Positions 35,792 to 46,008 of a DNA stretch of 64,000 bases are shown here, piece after piece (the first letter of the stretch is position 1; each line of letters begins with the position of its first letter). The translations under genes were made by a program, and so were the position numbers. Where the stretch lies: NCBI GenBank assembly GCA_015066805.1, contig SVNP01000009.1:1-64000 (forward strand), written 5' to 3'. Origin of the DNA: Ruminococcus sp. GTDB lineage: Bacteria > Bacillota > Clostridia > Oscillospirales > Ruminococcaceae. Under the pieces are notes generated by a model, which was given only the letters and a program-made list of their open reading frames with translations, had not been told where the DNA came from and searched no databases.

Positions 35792-36829
35792 ATGTCTCAG
35801 TGGACAAAACGCAGCACATACTATTATGATCTGCCCGAGGAACGGATCGCCCAGACGCCCGTAACACCTCGCAGCGCATCCCGTATGCTGTGTCTGGATC
35901 GTCAAAGCGGTGCTGTGGCACATCATCATTTTTATGAACTGGGAGATTTCCTGCGGGAAGGCGACCTGCTGGTCATGAACGATTCCCGTGTGCTGCCTGC
36001 CCGTTTGTATGGTGTAAAAACAGAAAACAATACCCCCATCGAGTTCCTGCTGCTGCACGCCGTGGAGCAGAATGTATGGGAGATCATCTGCAAGCCCGCA
36101 AAGAAAGCAAAAGTCGGTACAAGGTTTTCCTTTGGTGACGGCCGGCTGGAGGCCGAGGTGCTTGGCGTTACCGAGGATGGCGGCCGATTGGTGCGGTTCT
36201 TCTGCGAGGGCAATCTGTATGCCGTGCTGGATGAGATCGGGCAGATGCCCCTGCCTCCCTATATTACGGAACGTCTTACCGATCGGGAACGCTACCAGAC
36301 CGTATATGCCAAGGAGGTCGGCTCTGCGGCTGCCCCCACGGCCGGCTTGCATTTTACGCCCGAGCTGCTGGAGGAGCTTCGGCAAAAGGGTGTGCGTACC
36401 GCTTTTGTGACTCTCCATGTAGGGCTTGGTACCTTCCGCCCCGTAAAGGCAGATGACATCCGGGAGCATCATATGCATACGGAGCATTATGCCATCTCCG
36501 AAGAAACCGCCGCTTTGATTCGTGAAACAAAGGCAAAGGGCGGCAGAGTCATTGCTGTGGGCACCACCTCCTGCCGCACGTTGGAGGGTGCCATGCAGTC
36601 CAGAGGCGAGATCTGCGCCTGCGACGGCGATACGGGTATTTTCATCTATCCGCCCTATGATTTCCGCTGTATTGACGGTTTGCTGACCAATTTCCATCTG
36701 CCGGAATCCACACTGATCATGCTGGTATCTGCCTTTGCAGGCTATGAGCATACCATGCAGGCCTATCAGATCGCCGTAAATGAAAAATATCGCTTCTTCA
36801 GCTTTGGCGATGCTATGCTGATTTTGTGA
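35792..36829 (+). CDS. queA: tRNA preQ1(34) S-adenosylmethionine ribosyltransferase-isomerase
   Basis: [22 protein letters not shown]...[25 protein letters not shown]...[18 protein letters not shown]. Confidence 0.96.
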   Translation: MSQWTKRSTYYYDLPEERIAQTPVTPRSASRMLCLDRQSGAVAHHHFYELGDFLREGDLLVMNDSRVLPARLYGVKTENNTPIEFLLLHAVEQNVWEIICKPAKKAKVGTRFSFGDGRLEAEVLGVTEDGGRLVRFFCEGNLYAVLDEIGQMPLPPYITERLTDRERYQTVYAKEVGSAAAPTAGLHFTPELLEELRQKGVRTAFVTLHVGLGTFRPVKADDIREHHMHTEHYAISEETAALIRETKAKGGRVIAVGTTSCRTLEGAMQSRGEICACDGDTGIFIYPPYDFRCIDGLLTNFHLPESTLIMLVSAFAGYEHTMQAYQIAVNEKYRFFSFGDAMLIL

Positions 36830-36860
36830 TTGCATCTCATATGAAAAGAGGAAAATCGTT

Positions 36861-38291
36861 ATGTTGAATCCCTTGCTTCGTAAAACAAAAATCGTTTGTA
36901 CCATGGGCCCCTCTACCGATTCCGACGCTGTACTGCGTCAGATGATGCAGGCAGGCATGAATGTGGCGCGCTTCAATTTTTCCCACTCTGTTTATGAGAA
37001 GGATAAGGAACGCTTTGAGCGTGTGGTGCGTCTGCGGGAAGAACTGGGTCTGCCCATTGCTACCATGCTGGATACCAAAGGCCCCGAGGTGCGCCTGCGC
37101 AGCTTTCCCAACGGCCCTGTGGAGATCGAGGATGGTGCCAAATATACGCTGACCACCCGTGATGTTCCCTGTGACGATCAGGTGGGCAGCGTGAATTTTG
37201 CCCGTCTGACCCATGATGTCAAGCCCGGTGATACTGTTATGATCAATGATGGCCTGGTGGAGCTTTGCGTGGAGCATGTTTCCGCTACCGAAGTGGAGTG
37301 CCGGGTGGTGCGCGGCGGCGTGCTTTCTGCCAACAAATCCTGTAATTTCCCCGGCGTAAATCTTTCCATGCCCTATCTCAGTGATGCGGATATGAACGAT
37401 CTGGAGTTCGGTGCCAAGCTGGGCTTTGATTTCATTGCGGCAAGCTTTGCCCGTACCGGTGCGGATATCCGCTACCTGCGGAAGTTTACCCAGAGCCTTG
37501 GCTGGTATGATGTACGCATCATCGCCAAGATCGAAAACCGTGAGGGTGTGGAAAACATTGATGAGATTCTGGAAGCCGCAGACGGCATTATGGTTGCCCG
37601 CGGCGATATGGGTGTGGAGATCCCCTTTGAACAGATCCCTGCCATCCAGAAGGAGCTGATCCGTAAGGGCTATGAGGCAGGCAAGCAGGTCATTACCGCT
37701 ACTCAGATGCTGGAATCCATGATCCAGCATTCCCGCCCCACCCGTGCGGAGATCACCGATGTGGCAAATGCCATTTATGACGGCACCAGCGCACTGATGC
37801 TTTCCGGTGAAACTGCTGCGGGGCAATATCCCGTGGAGGCAGTACGCACCATGGAGCGCATTGCCGTGACCACCGAGCGGGATATCGACTATAAGGGCAG
37901 GTTTATGAAACGGGAAGCGGGCCGTGTGGGTATTGCCGATGCCATTGCCCATGCAACCGTTACCACTGCCCATGATCTGGATGCAGATGCTATTATTACC
38001 GTTACCAAGGGCGGAGAAACCGCCAGACTGATCTCCAAGTACCGCCCCATGTTCCCCATTATCTCCTGCACCACCGAGGAACGGGTACAGCGGCAGATGA
38101 ATCTTTCATGGGGCGTGTATCCGCTGGTGATCTCCGAAGAAACCAATACGGATGATCTGTTCCGTCATGCAGTGGATGCCTCCTGCAAAGCAGGCTACAC
38201 TGAGCCGAGAGATCTGGTGGTGATCACCGCAGGTGTACCGCTGGGTGTTTCGGGCACTACCAATCTGCTGAAGGTAGAAAATGTTGAGTAA
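36861..38291 (+). CDS. pyk: Pyruvate kinase
   Basis: RKTKIVCTMGPSTDS...ARFNFSH...MVARGDMGVEIPFEQIP...TATQMLESMI. Confidence 0.97.
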   Translation: MLNPLLRKTKIVCTMGPSTDSDAVLRQMMQAGMNVARFNFSHSVYEKDKERFERVVRLREELGLPIATMLDTKGPEVRLRSFPNGPVEIEDGAKYTLTTRDVPCDDQVGSVNFARLTHDVKPGDTVMINDGLVELCVEHVSATEVECRVVRGGVLSANKSCNFPGVNLSMPYLSDADMNDLEFGAKLGFDFIAASFARTGADIRYLRKFTQSLGWYDVRIIAKIENREGVENIDEILEAADGIMVARGDMGVEIPFEQIPAIQKELIRKGYEAGKQVITATQMLESMIQHSRPTRAEITDVANAIYDGTSALMLSGETAAGQYPVEAVRTMERIAVTTERDIDYKGRFMKREAGRVGIADAIAHATVTTAHDLDADAIITVTKGGETARLISKYRPMFPIISCTTEERVQRQMNLSWGVYPLVISEETNTDDLFRHAVDASCKAGYTEPRDLVVITAGVPLGVSGTTNLLKVENVE

Positions 38292-38311
38292 CAAAATGCT
38301 CATCGGAATAC

Positions 38312-38347
38312 AAAACGGCTCCCCGTGAAAGCGAGGAGCCGTTTTTT
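38312..38347. terminator. Intrinsic terminator between convergent genes
   Basis: AAAACGGCTCCccgtgaaagcgaGGAGCCGTTTTTT. Confidence 0.8.
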
Positions 38348-38375
38348 CGTTATATTGATATTGCCGAATGGGCGA

Positions 38376-39725
38376 TCATACCACGCCCAGCAGGGAGGAA
38401 ACAAAGATCATCAGCAGGATCACAGGTGCAATGTAGCGGATGACCACACGGTACAGCTTCTTTGCCTTGAAGGGCTTGGTCAGCTCTACTTCTTCCTCTA
38501 CGGTTTTGGTGCCGAGAATATAACCCACCAGAATACAGGTGACCAGCGCAACCAGCGGCATGATCACATTGTTGCTGATGAAATCGAAGAAATCCAGGAT
38601 CTGCTTGCCCATAATGGTAAATTCCGACCAACTGCTGTAACCCAGCACGGAAAGCATCGCTAACCCAAAGGAAACAGCAAACACGATAAGGCAGGCGGGA
38701 ATGCGCTTCAGCTTGGTGCGTTCACACAGTACCGAAACCAGTGTTTCCATCAGGGAGATAGAAGAAGTCAGGGCAGCCAGCGTGACCAGAATAAAGAAGA
38801 TGATGCCGATGATTCTGCCCTGCCCCATGGATTCAAACACATTGGGCAGCGTAATGAACATCAGGCTGGGACCGGTACCCAAAGCGGATTCATCGCCGCC
38901 GGAGAAAGCAAACACCGCAGGAATGATCATGAGACCGGCCAGAAATGCTACGCCGGTATCAAACAGCTCAATGTGGCGTACCGATTCCTCAATGCCGTCT
39001 TCTTTCCGCATATAGGAGCCGTAGGTAAACAGAATACCCATTGCCAGCGACATGGAATAGAACAACTGACCCATGGCGGCGATCACCGTTTTAATGGAGA
39101 ACTTGGAAAAATCGGGCTTGATGTAGTAGATCAGTCCGTCGATGGCACCATCCACCGTCAGTACATAGCCTGCGATGATCACAGAGATCAGCAGCAGAAT
39201 GGGCATCATGATCTTGCTGACCTTTTCGATGCCTTTTTCCACACCCAGCATAACCACCGCAGCGGTCACACCCATAAACAGGAACATAAACAGGGCAGAA
39301 GGTCCCAGATCACCGATAAAGCTGCTGAAATAAGTACCGTCATCCGCAGCCTGTGGGCCTTGTCCCGTGATATAGACCATCAGATATTTCAGCACCCAGC
39401 CGCCGATGACACAGTAGTAGGGGAAGATGATCAGCGGTACCAATGCGGATACCCAGCCCAGCAGCCCGAATTTCGGGTGGAGCTGCCGATATGCGCCCAC
39501 AACGCTCTTGCCGGTTTTTCTGCCCAGTGCAATTTCCGTGACCATCAGCGTAAATCCAAAGGTCACTGCCAGAATCAGGTAGACCAGCAAAAAGATGCCG
39601 CCGCCGTACTGTGCGGCCAGATAGGGAAATCGCCACAAATTGCCCAGACCCACGGCGGAGCCTGCCGCAGCCAGAACAAATCCCAGCTTGGAGCTGAAGC
39701 TGCTTTTCTTTTCCTGCATAAACAA
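38376..39725 (-). CDS. Sodium-dependent transporter, neurotransmitter:sodium symporter (SNF) family
   Basis: FVLAAAGSAVGLGNLWRFPYLAAQYGGGIFLLVYLI. Confidence 0.93.
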   Translation of the reverse strand: MFMQEKKSSFSSKLGFVLAAAGSAVGLGNLWRFPYLAAQYGGGIFLLVYLILAVTFGFTLMVTEIALGRKTGKSVVGAYRQLHPKFGLLGWVSALVPLIIFPYYCVIGGWVLKYLMVYITGQGPQAADDGTYFSSFIGDLGPSALFMFLFMGVTAAVVMLGVEKGIEKVSKIMMPILLLISVIIAGYVLTVDGAIDGLIYYIKPDFSKFSIKTVIAAMGQLFYSMSLAMGILFTYGSYMRKEDGIEESVRHIELFDTGVAFLAGLMIIPAVFAFSGGDESALGTGPSLMFITLPNVFESMGQGRIIGIIFFILVTLAALTSSISLMETLVSVLCERTKLKRIPACLIVFAVSFGLAMLSVLGYSSWSEFTIMGKQILDFFDFISNNVIMPLVALVTCILVGYILGTKTVEEEVELTKPFKAKKLYRVVIRYIAPVILLMIFVSSLLGVV

Positions 39726-39814
39726 ACAACCCTTCTTTTGTAGATTTCTGTATGCTTACCAACGGAGCTGCGGCGGTTTGCTGTATCCGCCGCAGCCGGT
39801 TGGAGAAAAAATGA

Positions 39815-40405
39815 TTAACCGATGCGTACCACAGTCATATCGGCTGCAAAAGCCATAGGTGTGGTGCCGGCTTCGGGCAGTACCACAGGTGTGGTGCCTG
39901 CATTGACAAGCACAACGCTTGCACCGGCGGGCAGTGTGGCAATGGTACTGCCGCTGATGAGTGTGCTGCCGGTGGCCGGAACAGCCACCGCACCGGAGTA
40001 GGCAAGGTTATTCATACCATCCAGTGTTTGCAGCCGCAGCAGAACATCGCTTTCGCCATCGGCAGAGGCCGCCAGTACATTCCATGTGAAGTAGTAGGTA
40101 CCTGCGGTGTTGATCACAAAGGCGTTGGCGGTGCTGTCGTAGGTGAGATCGGTACCCACCACGCGGCTTGTGCTGTCAAAGGGAACGGAATCTCCCACAG
40201 CCAGTGCTGCCACGCCGACATTCTGGCGGTTGCTGATGGCACTGCCTGCGTCCGGCGCGGGGGTGGGCGTGGGATAAGGACAAGCGGGCACTGTGGAAGT
40301 GCAGCAGCCGCAGCCTGCGGGGTACGTTGTGGGATAAGTGGTGGGATAGCTGCCCATACCGCAGCAGCTTCGTCCCATACCTGCATCAATGATCATAAGG
40401 CTCAC
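39815..40405 (-). CDS. Putative surface protein with BclA/TNF-like C-terminal jelly roll and Cys/Thr/Pro-rich N-terminus
   Basis: N-term GMGRSCCGMGSYPTTYPTTYPAGCGCCTSTVPACPYPTPTPAPDAG; C-terminal FVINTAGTYYFTWNVLAASA...GSTIATLPAGASVVLVNAG. Confidence 0.55.
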   Translation of the reverse strand: MSLMIIDAGMGRSCCGMGSYPTTYPTTYPAGCGCCTSTVPACPYPTPTPAPDAGSAISNRQNVGVAALAVGDSVPFDSTSRVVGTDLTYDSTANAFVINTAGTYYFTWNVLAASADGESDVLLRLQTLDGMNNLAYSGAVAVPATGSTLISGSTIATLPAGASVVLVNAGTTPVVLPEAGTTPMAFAADMTVVRIG

Positions 40406-40526
40406 TCTTTTCTGTTGGAATTACAGATCAAAGATCTGCCTTACCAGCATATGCGGTGTGCCCATATTTGGTGCGGCTCGCGAATCGCACATACATTGTT
40501 CAGTATACCAGATTTCTGTGGCGGTG

Positions 40527-41678
40527 TCAAGTAATATTCTCTTTGGAGGCGGCTGTCTGTGGCTCTTTTCCGAACAGCAGCGTATAGATCACAGCAGTCA
40601 GCGGTACACCAATGAGCAGCCCGCCGATACCCCATAATCCACCGCCGATGACGATAGCAGTCAGTACCCATGCAGGGGGCAGCCCCACCGAATGCCCTAC
40701 GATCCGTGGGTAGATCAGATTGCTTTCCAACTGCTGCAGCACAATGATGAACAGAACAAACCACAAGGCGCAATCCGGCTTTACCAGCAGAAGAATGGCT
40801 GTACAGGGAACGGTGCCTGCAATGGGCCCCACATAGGGCACGATATTGGTCACCCCGATGATAACGCTGATGAGTACGGGGTAGGGGAAGGAGAAAATCA
40901 GCATACCCACATAGCAAAGGCAGCCCAGGATCAGGGCTTCTGTCAGTTGGGAGCTGAAAAAACGGGCAAAGGTCATGCAGATCATGCGTGTACCTTCGGC
41001 AAGCCGCTGCTGCCTTTTTTTTCCTGCAATCCGCACCACGATATCTGCTGCCTGCTGCTTCAGCCGTTGGCTGTCTGCCAGCAGATATACCGAAAATACT
41101 GCCCCGATGCCGATATCAATGATACAGCGGATCAGCCCGGCGGTATAATCATAGGTTTTGGCAAGCACCGTGGGCAGATATTCCTTTGCCATTTCCAGCA
41201 TTCTGCTTGCCTGCTGACCGGAAAGCCATTGCAGAATAAACTCCATGCGGTTGGCAGTCAGCCATTGCCGCAGGTTTTCGCCGTAAAAGGCGGAATGCTC
41301 TGTCAGCAGACCTATGGACTGCCGAAGCTGGGGCAGGATCACACAAACGATCCCTACAAGGATCAGTAAGGTCATCAGCACTGTGGCAAACAGCGCACCT
41401 ACACGGCAAAATCGCTGTGAAAAACGGTTTTTCCGACGGTGGTTCAGCTTCAGCAAAGCAGCCTCAAAGCGGCGGAAGGGACGGTTGAGGATGGATGCGA
41501 ACAGGATTCCCAGCAGCAAAGGCCGCAGTGTATCCGTAAGATACCGCAGCATGGCAAAAAAGCCCTCATACCGCAGAATGACAAAAGCCAGCAGCAGCAG
41601 GGTACCGCCGCCCAATATAATAATATGCAGCAGCCGTTCCCGATACAGCGGTGTTCGTTTTTCCGGATCCATTTTCAT
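40527..41678 (-). CDS. AI-2E family transporter
   Basis: Multi-TM; GVTNIVPYVGPIAGTVPCTAILLL...LESNLIYPRIVGHSVGLPPAWVLTAIVIGGGLWG. Confidence 0.88.
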   Translation of the reverse strand: MKMDPEKRTPLYRERLLHIIILGGGTLLLLAFVILRYEGFFAMLRYLTDTLRPLLLGILFASILNRPFRRFEAALLKLNHRRKNRFSQRFCRVGALFATVLMTLLILVGIVCVILPQLRQSIGLLTEHSAFYGENLRQWLTANRMEFILQWLSGQQASRMLEMAKEYLPTVLAKTYDYTAGLIRCIIDIGIGAVFSVYLLADSQRLKQQAADIVVRIAGKKRQQRLAEGTRMICMTFARFFSSQLTEALILGCLCYVGMLIFSFPYPVLISVIIGVTNIVPYVGPIAGTVPCTAILLLVKPDCALWFVLFIIVLQQLESNLIYPRIVGHSVGLPPAWVLTAIVIGGGLWGIGGLLIGVPLTAVIYTLLFGKEPQTAASKENIT

Positions 41679-41699
41679 GCCCCTTTCCGTGCTATGTAT

Positions 41700-42212
41700 T
41701 TATAAGGTCAGGCGTAGCTGGTTGATAAATGCCGCCAGATGATCCCATGTTGTACGGTCCAGAATGCCGTTTTCGGGCAAAGCAGCCAGCTTTTGCAGCC
41801 GCATGACCGCATCGGAGGTGGCAATATCATAGCTGCCGGAAACCGGCACCGCAGGCAGATTGGCGTAGCGTTTGGCCATGGTATTCAGCAGCACCTGCAC
41901 CAGATAGACCAGTTCGCCCGTATCGCCCCGTTGCAGGCGGAAGCCATGGTGCGGAAATATGGTAAGAGGCAGGGCAGTATCCGTCAGCAGGCGGTAGGTT
42001 GCGGTAATGGAATCCCATGTGGCAGCGTCGATCTCACCTGTAACAGGCAGGGTATATGCCTGCTGATAGGCTCGCACAGCCAGAGCTGCTTCCGGAGTAA
42101 AGCTGCTGCTTGGCGTTACAATGGGGATGCGGAGATCACGGATGGCAATATGGTAGAGGTATTCCAGTATTTCCCGCAGATGCTCCTGTCGGTCAGCATC
42201 GGTATAGGCCAT
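41700..42212 (-). CDS. Protein with two PG_binding_1-like domains
   Basis: Repeats ending VTGEIDAATWDSI and ENGILDRTTWDHL; LQRGDTGELVYLVQVLL. Confidence 0.75.
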   Translation of the reverse strand: MAYTDADRQEHLREILEYLYHIAIRDLRIPIVTPSSSFTPEAALAVRAYQQAYTLPVTGEIDAATWDSITATYRLLTDTALPLTIFPHHGFRLQRGDTGELVYLVQVLLNTMAKRYANLPAVPVSGSYDIATSDAVMRLQKLAALPENGILDRTTWDHLAAFINQLRLTL

Positions 42213-42232
42213 AGAGATAGACTCCTTTCTGT

Positions 42233-43624
42233 TCAGGCAGTAATGGTATAGCCCGGAGATTGATACGGACGTTTGCCGGCACCGCAGCGGCGGTCGCTGT
42301 ATGCACCTGCAATGGCATCCCAGGTGACAGCTCCCACAATACCATTTGGTGTCAGACCGTATTGCCGCTGAAAAGCCTGCACGGCCGAACGGGTCAGTGG
42401 GCCGAAATAGCCGGTATCGGAAACAGCGGGAATGGAAGCATCAAACTGCGAAAGATAGGTGAGATATTGCTGCAGGGTACGCACAGCAGGATCCGTAACG
42501 CCTTCCCGCAGTACCAGATCGGGATAAAGCTGCACACAGGTATCGTTTGGCTGGGATTCCAGAATGCCCAGGTAGGCAGCATAGAGGTCGTTCCATGTCT
42601 GGCGGTCGGTGATACCTGTGGGAGGCAGCCCGAAGGTCTGCTGAAAGCTGCGTACCGAGGCAGTGGTAGCATCATCATAGGTGCCGGTAATGGAAATGGG
42701 CAGCACCGAGGCATAGTATGCCCCCACCACTGCCAGATAATACTGCATGGAACGCACGGCATTGCCGCTGTCACCGGGCTGCAGGGTGGCAGGAAAGCTT
42801 CGTTCCAGTTCGCTTTGGCGCAGACCTTCGGAATTCAGCTCCGCAAGCCGCTTGACGCTGGTGAAAATATAGGAGATCTCATACCATGTGGATTCGTTGA
42901 CCTCGCCTGTGGGTGCCAGATTGAAGATCTCCTGGAATGTTCTGACAGCATCGGCAGTGCGGTCGTCATAAATGCCGTCTGCTTCCGCAATTTTGGGAAT
43001 GGCAGGGAAATTGTTGGAGATACGGTTGAGCTGTAATTGAATGGTCTGCACATCTGCTCCCACCTCTCCGATGTTCAGAACTCTGCCGGGGTAGGTGGGC
43101 GTAGCAGAACGGATATTGGCGCTGCGAACCAGCTCAATGTCATCTCCGTAGTAGTATTGCAGGATCTCCAGCGGTGTTTTTCCATCCTCCGCAAGGCCTA
43201 CCGTGCCCCATTGGGAAAGCCCCGCACAAGTGCTGGTGGTGCCGTTGCAGAATGCAGTAAACAATGGCTCCACTGTACCGATGCGCCGCACATAAACCGG
43301 ATACAGCTCATCGGTCAGGCGGCTGATGTTATCGAAGATCTCACGACCGTACACAAATACCTGATCGTACTGGGTGCTGCCTGTAATATCAAAATCATAT
43401 CCGCGGGAACGATACCATTCCGTGTAAATGCGGTTGAGCACAAAGCTGACAATGGCGTGGATATTGGCTCGCAGAGCGTTTTCCGGCCAGGTGGGGTACA
43501 GCTCGCCGGAGGCTACATTCTTGATATAATCGGGAAAGGATACGGTTACGTTTTCCGCATTACTGTCAGGCGCACCCAGATGCACCGTAACGGTCTGCGG
43601 AATAAAGGGTTCACCACTGAGCAT
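42233..43624 (-). CDS. SpoIID-like / spore-cortex-lytic-type protein with three PG_binding_1-like domains
   Basis: VTVHLGAPDSNAENVTVSFPDYIKNVASGELYPTWPENALRANIHAIVSFVLNRIYTEWY; three LQ..L...GxYDDxTxxAVRxFQ units. Confidence 0.75.
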   Translation of the reverse strand: MLSGEPFIPQTVTVHLGAPDSNAENVTVSFPDYIKNVASGELYPTWPENALRANIHAIVSFVLNRIYTEWYRSRGYDFDITGSTQYDQVFVYGREIFDNISRLTDELYPVYVRRIGTVEPLFTAFCNGTTSTCAGLSQWGTVGLAEDGKTPLEILQYYYGDDIELVRSANIRSATPTYPGRVLNIGEVGADVQTIQLQLNRISNNFPAIPKIAEADGIYDDRTADAVRTFQEIFNLAPTGEVNESTWYEISYIFTSVKRLAELNSEGLRQSELERSFPATLQPGDSGNAVRSMQYYLAVVGAYYASVLPISITGTYDDATTASVRSFQQTFGLPPTGITDRQTWNDLYAAYLGILESQPNDTCVQLYPDLVLREGVTDPAVRTLQQYLTYLSQFDASIPAVSDTGYFGPLTRSAVQAFQRQYGLTPNGIVGAVTWDAIAGAYSDRRCGAGKRPYQSPGYTITA

Positions 43625-44294
43625 GGGCTTTGCCTCCTGTTGTGTAATCCTTCATATCGTTATAAAACAGCAGGTCGGCACCTGTGGCAGGCTGTACGCC
43701 GGCAGGCAGCGGGATCAGATCAAAAGTCTGCACTGCTGACACATCGGGGAATACGGGTACCGCCATAGCAGATTCCCGATAATACCCCGGTGCGTAAACA
43801 TGGATATTGTAATCAAAATAAGCGGGTGCCTGCTGATTCCCCGAAGGAGGTGGCGCAGGCAGCGTAATGATACCGGTTTCCCCGCTGCTGTCGGTTTTTT
43901 GCAGTGCATACAAATGCTCTCGGGGGCCTGCCTCCCGCACAACTGTAACAATGGCGTCTTCCACAGGGCGTGCGCCTCTTGCAGTGGTAACACGAACCCT
44001 CACACTGCCCGTGGCGGCAGGCTCCGTGGGTGGAGTGGGCGCAGGAGGTTCAGCGGGCAGATCCATAGGGGGAGACGGAGGTGGCTGTATCGGCTGCTGC
44101 GGCGGTACGGGCAGAGCTGCGACAGGCGGCACAGGCGGCACGGGCGGCGGCATGGGCAAGGGCTGTGGCATGGTGGGGGGATTGGCATACAAACGGAACA
44201 TTTCTTCCCGGTAGCGGCGGGCGGTGTCTTCAAACTCCTGTTGGTTCATGGCTGTGCCTCCTTTGCTGATGGCAGAAAACTGCCTGTATTCCAC
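43611..44294 (-). CDS. Pro-rich protein with carboxypeptidase-regulatory-like domain
   Basis: VRVRVTTARGARPVEDAIVTVVREAGPREHLYALQKTDSSGETGIITLPAPPP; overlaps the next gene by 14 nt. Confidence 0.65.
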   Translation of the reverse strand: MEYRQFSAISKGGTAMNQQEFEDTARRYREEMFRLYANPPTMPQPLPMPPPVPPVPPVAALPVPPQQPIQPPPSPPMDLPAEPPAPTPPTEPAATGSVRVRVTTARGARPVEDAIVTVVREAGPREHLYALQKTDSSGETGIITLPAPPPSGNQQAPAYFDYNIHVYAPGYYRESAMAVPVFPDVSAVQTFDLIPLPAGVQPATGADLLFYNDMKDYTTGGKAHAQW

Positions 44295-44334
44295 TGTATG
44301 CGGGGCAGAGCAGAATCATGCGGTAAAATCAAAA

Positions 44335-44369
44335 AAGCCCGAACCGCTTTTATGACGGTTCGGGCTTTG
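44335..44369 (-). terminator. Intrinsic terminator
   Basis: AAAGCCCGAACCGcttttatgaCGGTTCGGGCTTT with A/T flanks. Confidence 0.6.
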
Positions 44370-44381
44370 GAAATGATCCCG

Positions 44382-45791
44382 TTATTTTTGGGGGAGCGAT
44401 GCAAAATAGGCTTTGGTCTCCTTGGCCACCACACCGGAAAGTGCCATCAGTGCGATGATATTGGGCAGAGCCATCAGACCGTTAAAAATATCTGCCAGAT
44501 TCCAGACGGCCTCTACTGCCAGATAAGGCCCTGCAAAGACTGCCAGAATATACAGCCAGCGATAAATCACTGCGATCCGCTTGCGGGATCCTGTCAGATA
44601 GGAAAGGCAGCGTTCGGAGTAATAATTCCAGCCTAGAATGGTGGTAAAGGCAAAGAAGATCAGACAAAGCATCAGCAGAAAAGCCGAAACCCGATGAGGG
44701 AAGGGCAGCCCGTACTGGAATGCTGCTGTGGTGATCTCCACACCCTCCAGCGTGGGATCGGCTTCCAGACAGCCGGACATTATAATAGTCAGACCGGTCA
44801 TGGTGCAAACCACTATGGTGTCGATGAAGGTGCCTGTCATGGAAACAAGCCCCTGCCGCACAGGCGAATTGGTCTTTGCGGCGGCGGCCGCAATGGGCGC
44901 AGAGCCCAATCCTGCTTCGTTGGAGAATATACCTCTTGCCACGCCGGATTGCACAGAGGCAAACACAGCACCCAGTACACCACCGCCCACGGCACGCAAT
45001 CCGAATGCGCTTTCCACAATGGTTTTCAATGCAGCGGGGATCTCATTCAGATGCAGAAAGATCATCAGCAGGCAGCAGCCCACATAGATCACCACCATGG
45101 CAGGTACAATGATCTCTGCGGCAGATGCAATACGTTTGATGCCTCCAATGATGATCAGTGCGGCAAATATGGTTACAACAGCACCGGAGATGATCTGTGC
45201 ATAGGTGTATTCCTGCCCAAATAGCGAAAGGGTATGTGCTTTTTCGGGATCAAAAAAGGCAGTTGCCGCCGAGGTGATACCGTTGATCTGTGTAATGGTG
45301 CCAATGCCCATCAGGCCGGCAAGCAATGCAAATACGGCAAAGATCTTGCCCAGCGGCCGCCATTTTCTGCCCATACCCTTTTCGATGTAGTAAAAGGGGC
45401 CGCCCAGCATATGGCCTTGGGCATCCGCCTGCCGATATTTGACTGCCAGAAGACCCTCGGCATATTTGGTCGCCATGCCAAAGAGTGCGGCAATTTCCAT
45501 CCACAGCAAGGCACCGGGGCCGCCTGCGGCAATGGCTGTGGCAACGCCTACGATATTGCCTGTACCGATGGTGGCGGAAAGTGCGGTGCAAAGTGCGGCA
45601 AAGCCGGAAACTTCGCCCTTTGCACCTTCTTCTTCAGTGACCATATAGCGCAGTGCAAGACCCAGCTTGCGGAATTGTACACCCCGCAGACGGAACGTCA
45701 GCAGAATACCGCAGCTTAAGATCAGCACGATCAGCGGCAATCCCCAGACAAAATCATCTACGGTGCGTATGATGCGGTTGAACGTATCCAT
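44382..45791 (-). CDS. Sodium:alanine symporter (AGCS) family transporter
   Basis: GEVSGFAALCTALSATIGTGNIVGVATAIAAGGPGALLWMEIAALFGMATKYAEG. Confidence 0.94.
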   Translation of the reverse strand: MDTFNRIIRTVDDFVWGLPLIVLILSCGILLTFRLRGVQFRKLGLALRYMVTEEEGAKGEVSGFAALCTALSATIGTGNIVGVATAIAAGGPGALLWMEIAALFGMATKYAEGLLAVKYRQADAQGHMLGGPFYYIEKGMGRKWRPLGKIFAVFALLAGLMGIGTITQINGITSAATAFFDPEKAHTLSLFGQEYTYAQIISGAVVTIFAALIIIGGIKRIASAAEIIVPAMVVIYVGCCLLMIFLHLNEIPAALKTIVESAFGLRAVGGGVLGAVFASVQSGVARGIFSNEAGLGSAPIAAAAAKTNSPVRQGLVSMTGTFIDTIVVCTMTGLTIIMSGCLEADPTLEGVEITTAAFQYGLPFPHRVSAFLLMLCLIFFAFTTILGWNYYSERCLSYLTGSRKRIAVIYRWLYILAVFAGPYLAVEAVWNLADIFNGLMALPNIIALMALSGVVAKETKAYFASLPQK

Positions 45792-46008
45792 AAAGCACCT
45801 TCTTTTCCAAGATTGTGAAAAATTTCACATACCTTTTTATTGTACCATGCTTTGGAGATTTCGTCAAGTCGTTTCCAAGCATTTTTCAAGGCAGGGCAAC
45901 CGGGATTTTTTTGAGAAAAAAGGTTTTTTCTGCAAAAAAACACTTGCCTTTTTCTGCAAAATGTAGTATACTAGACTTGTATGCGATTTCAGAAAGGGAG
46001 GAAACCTT

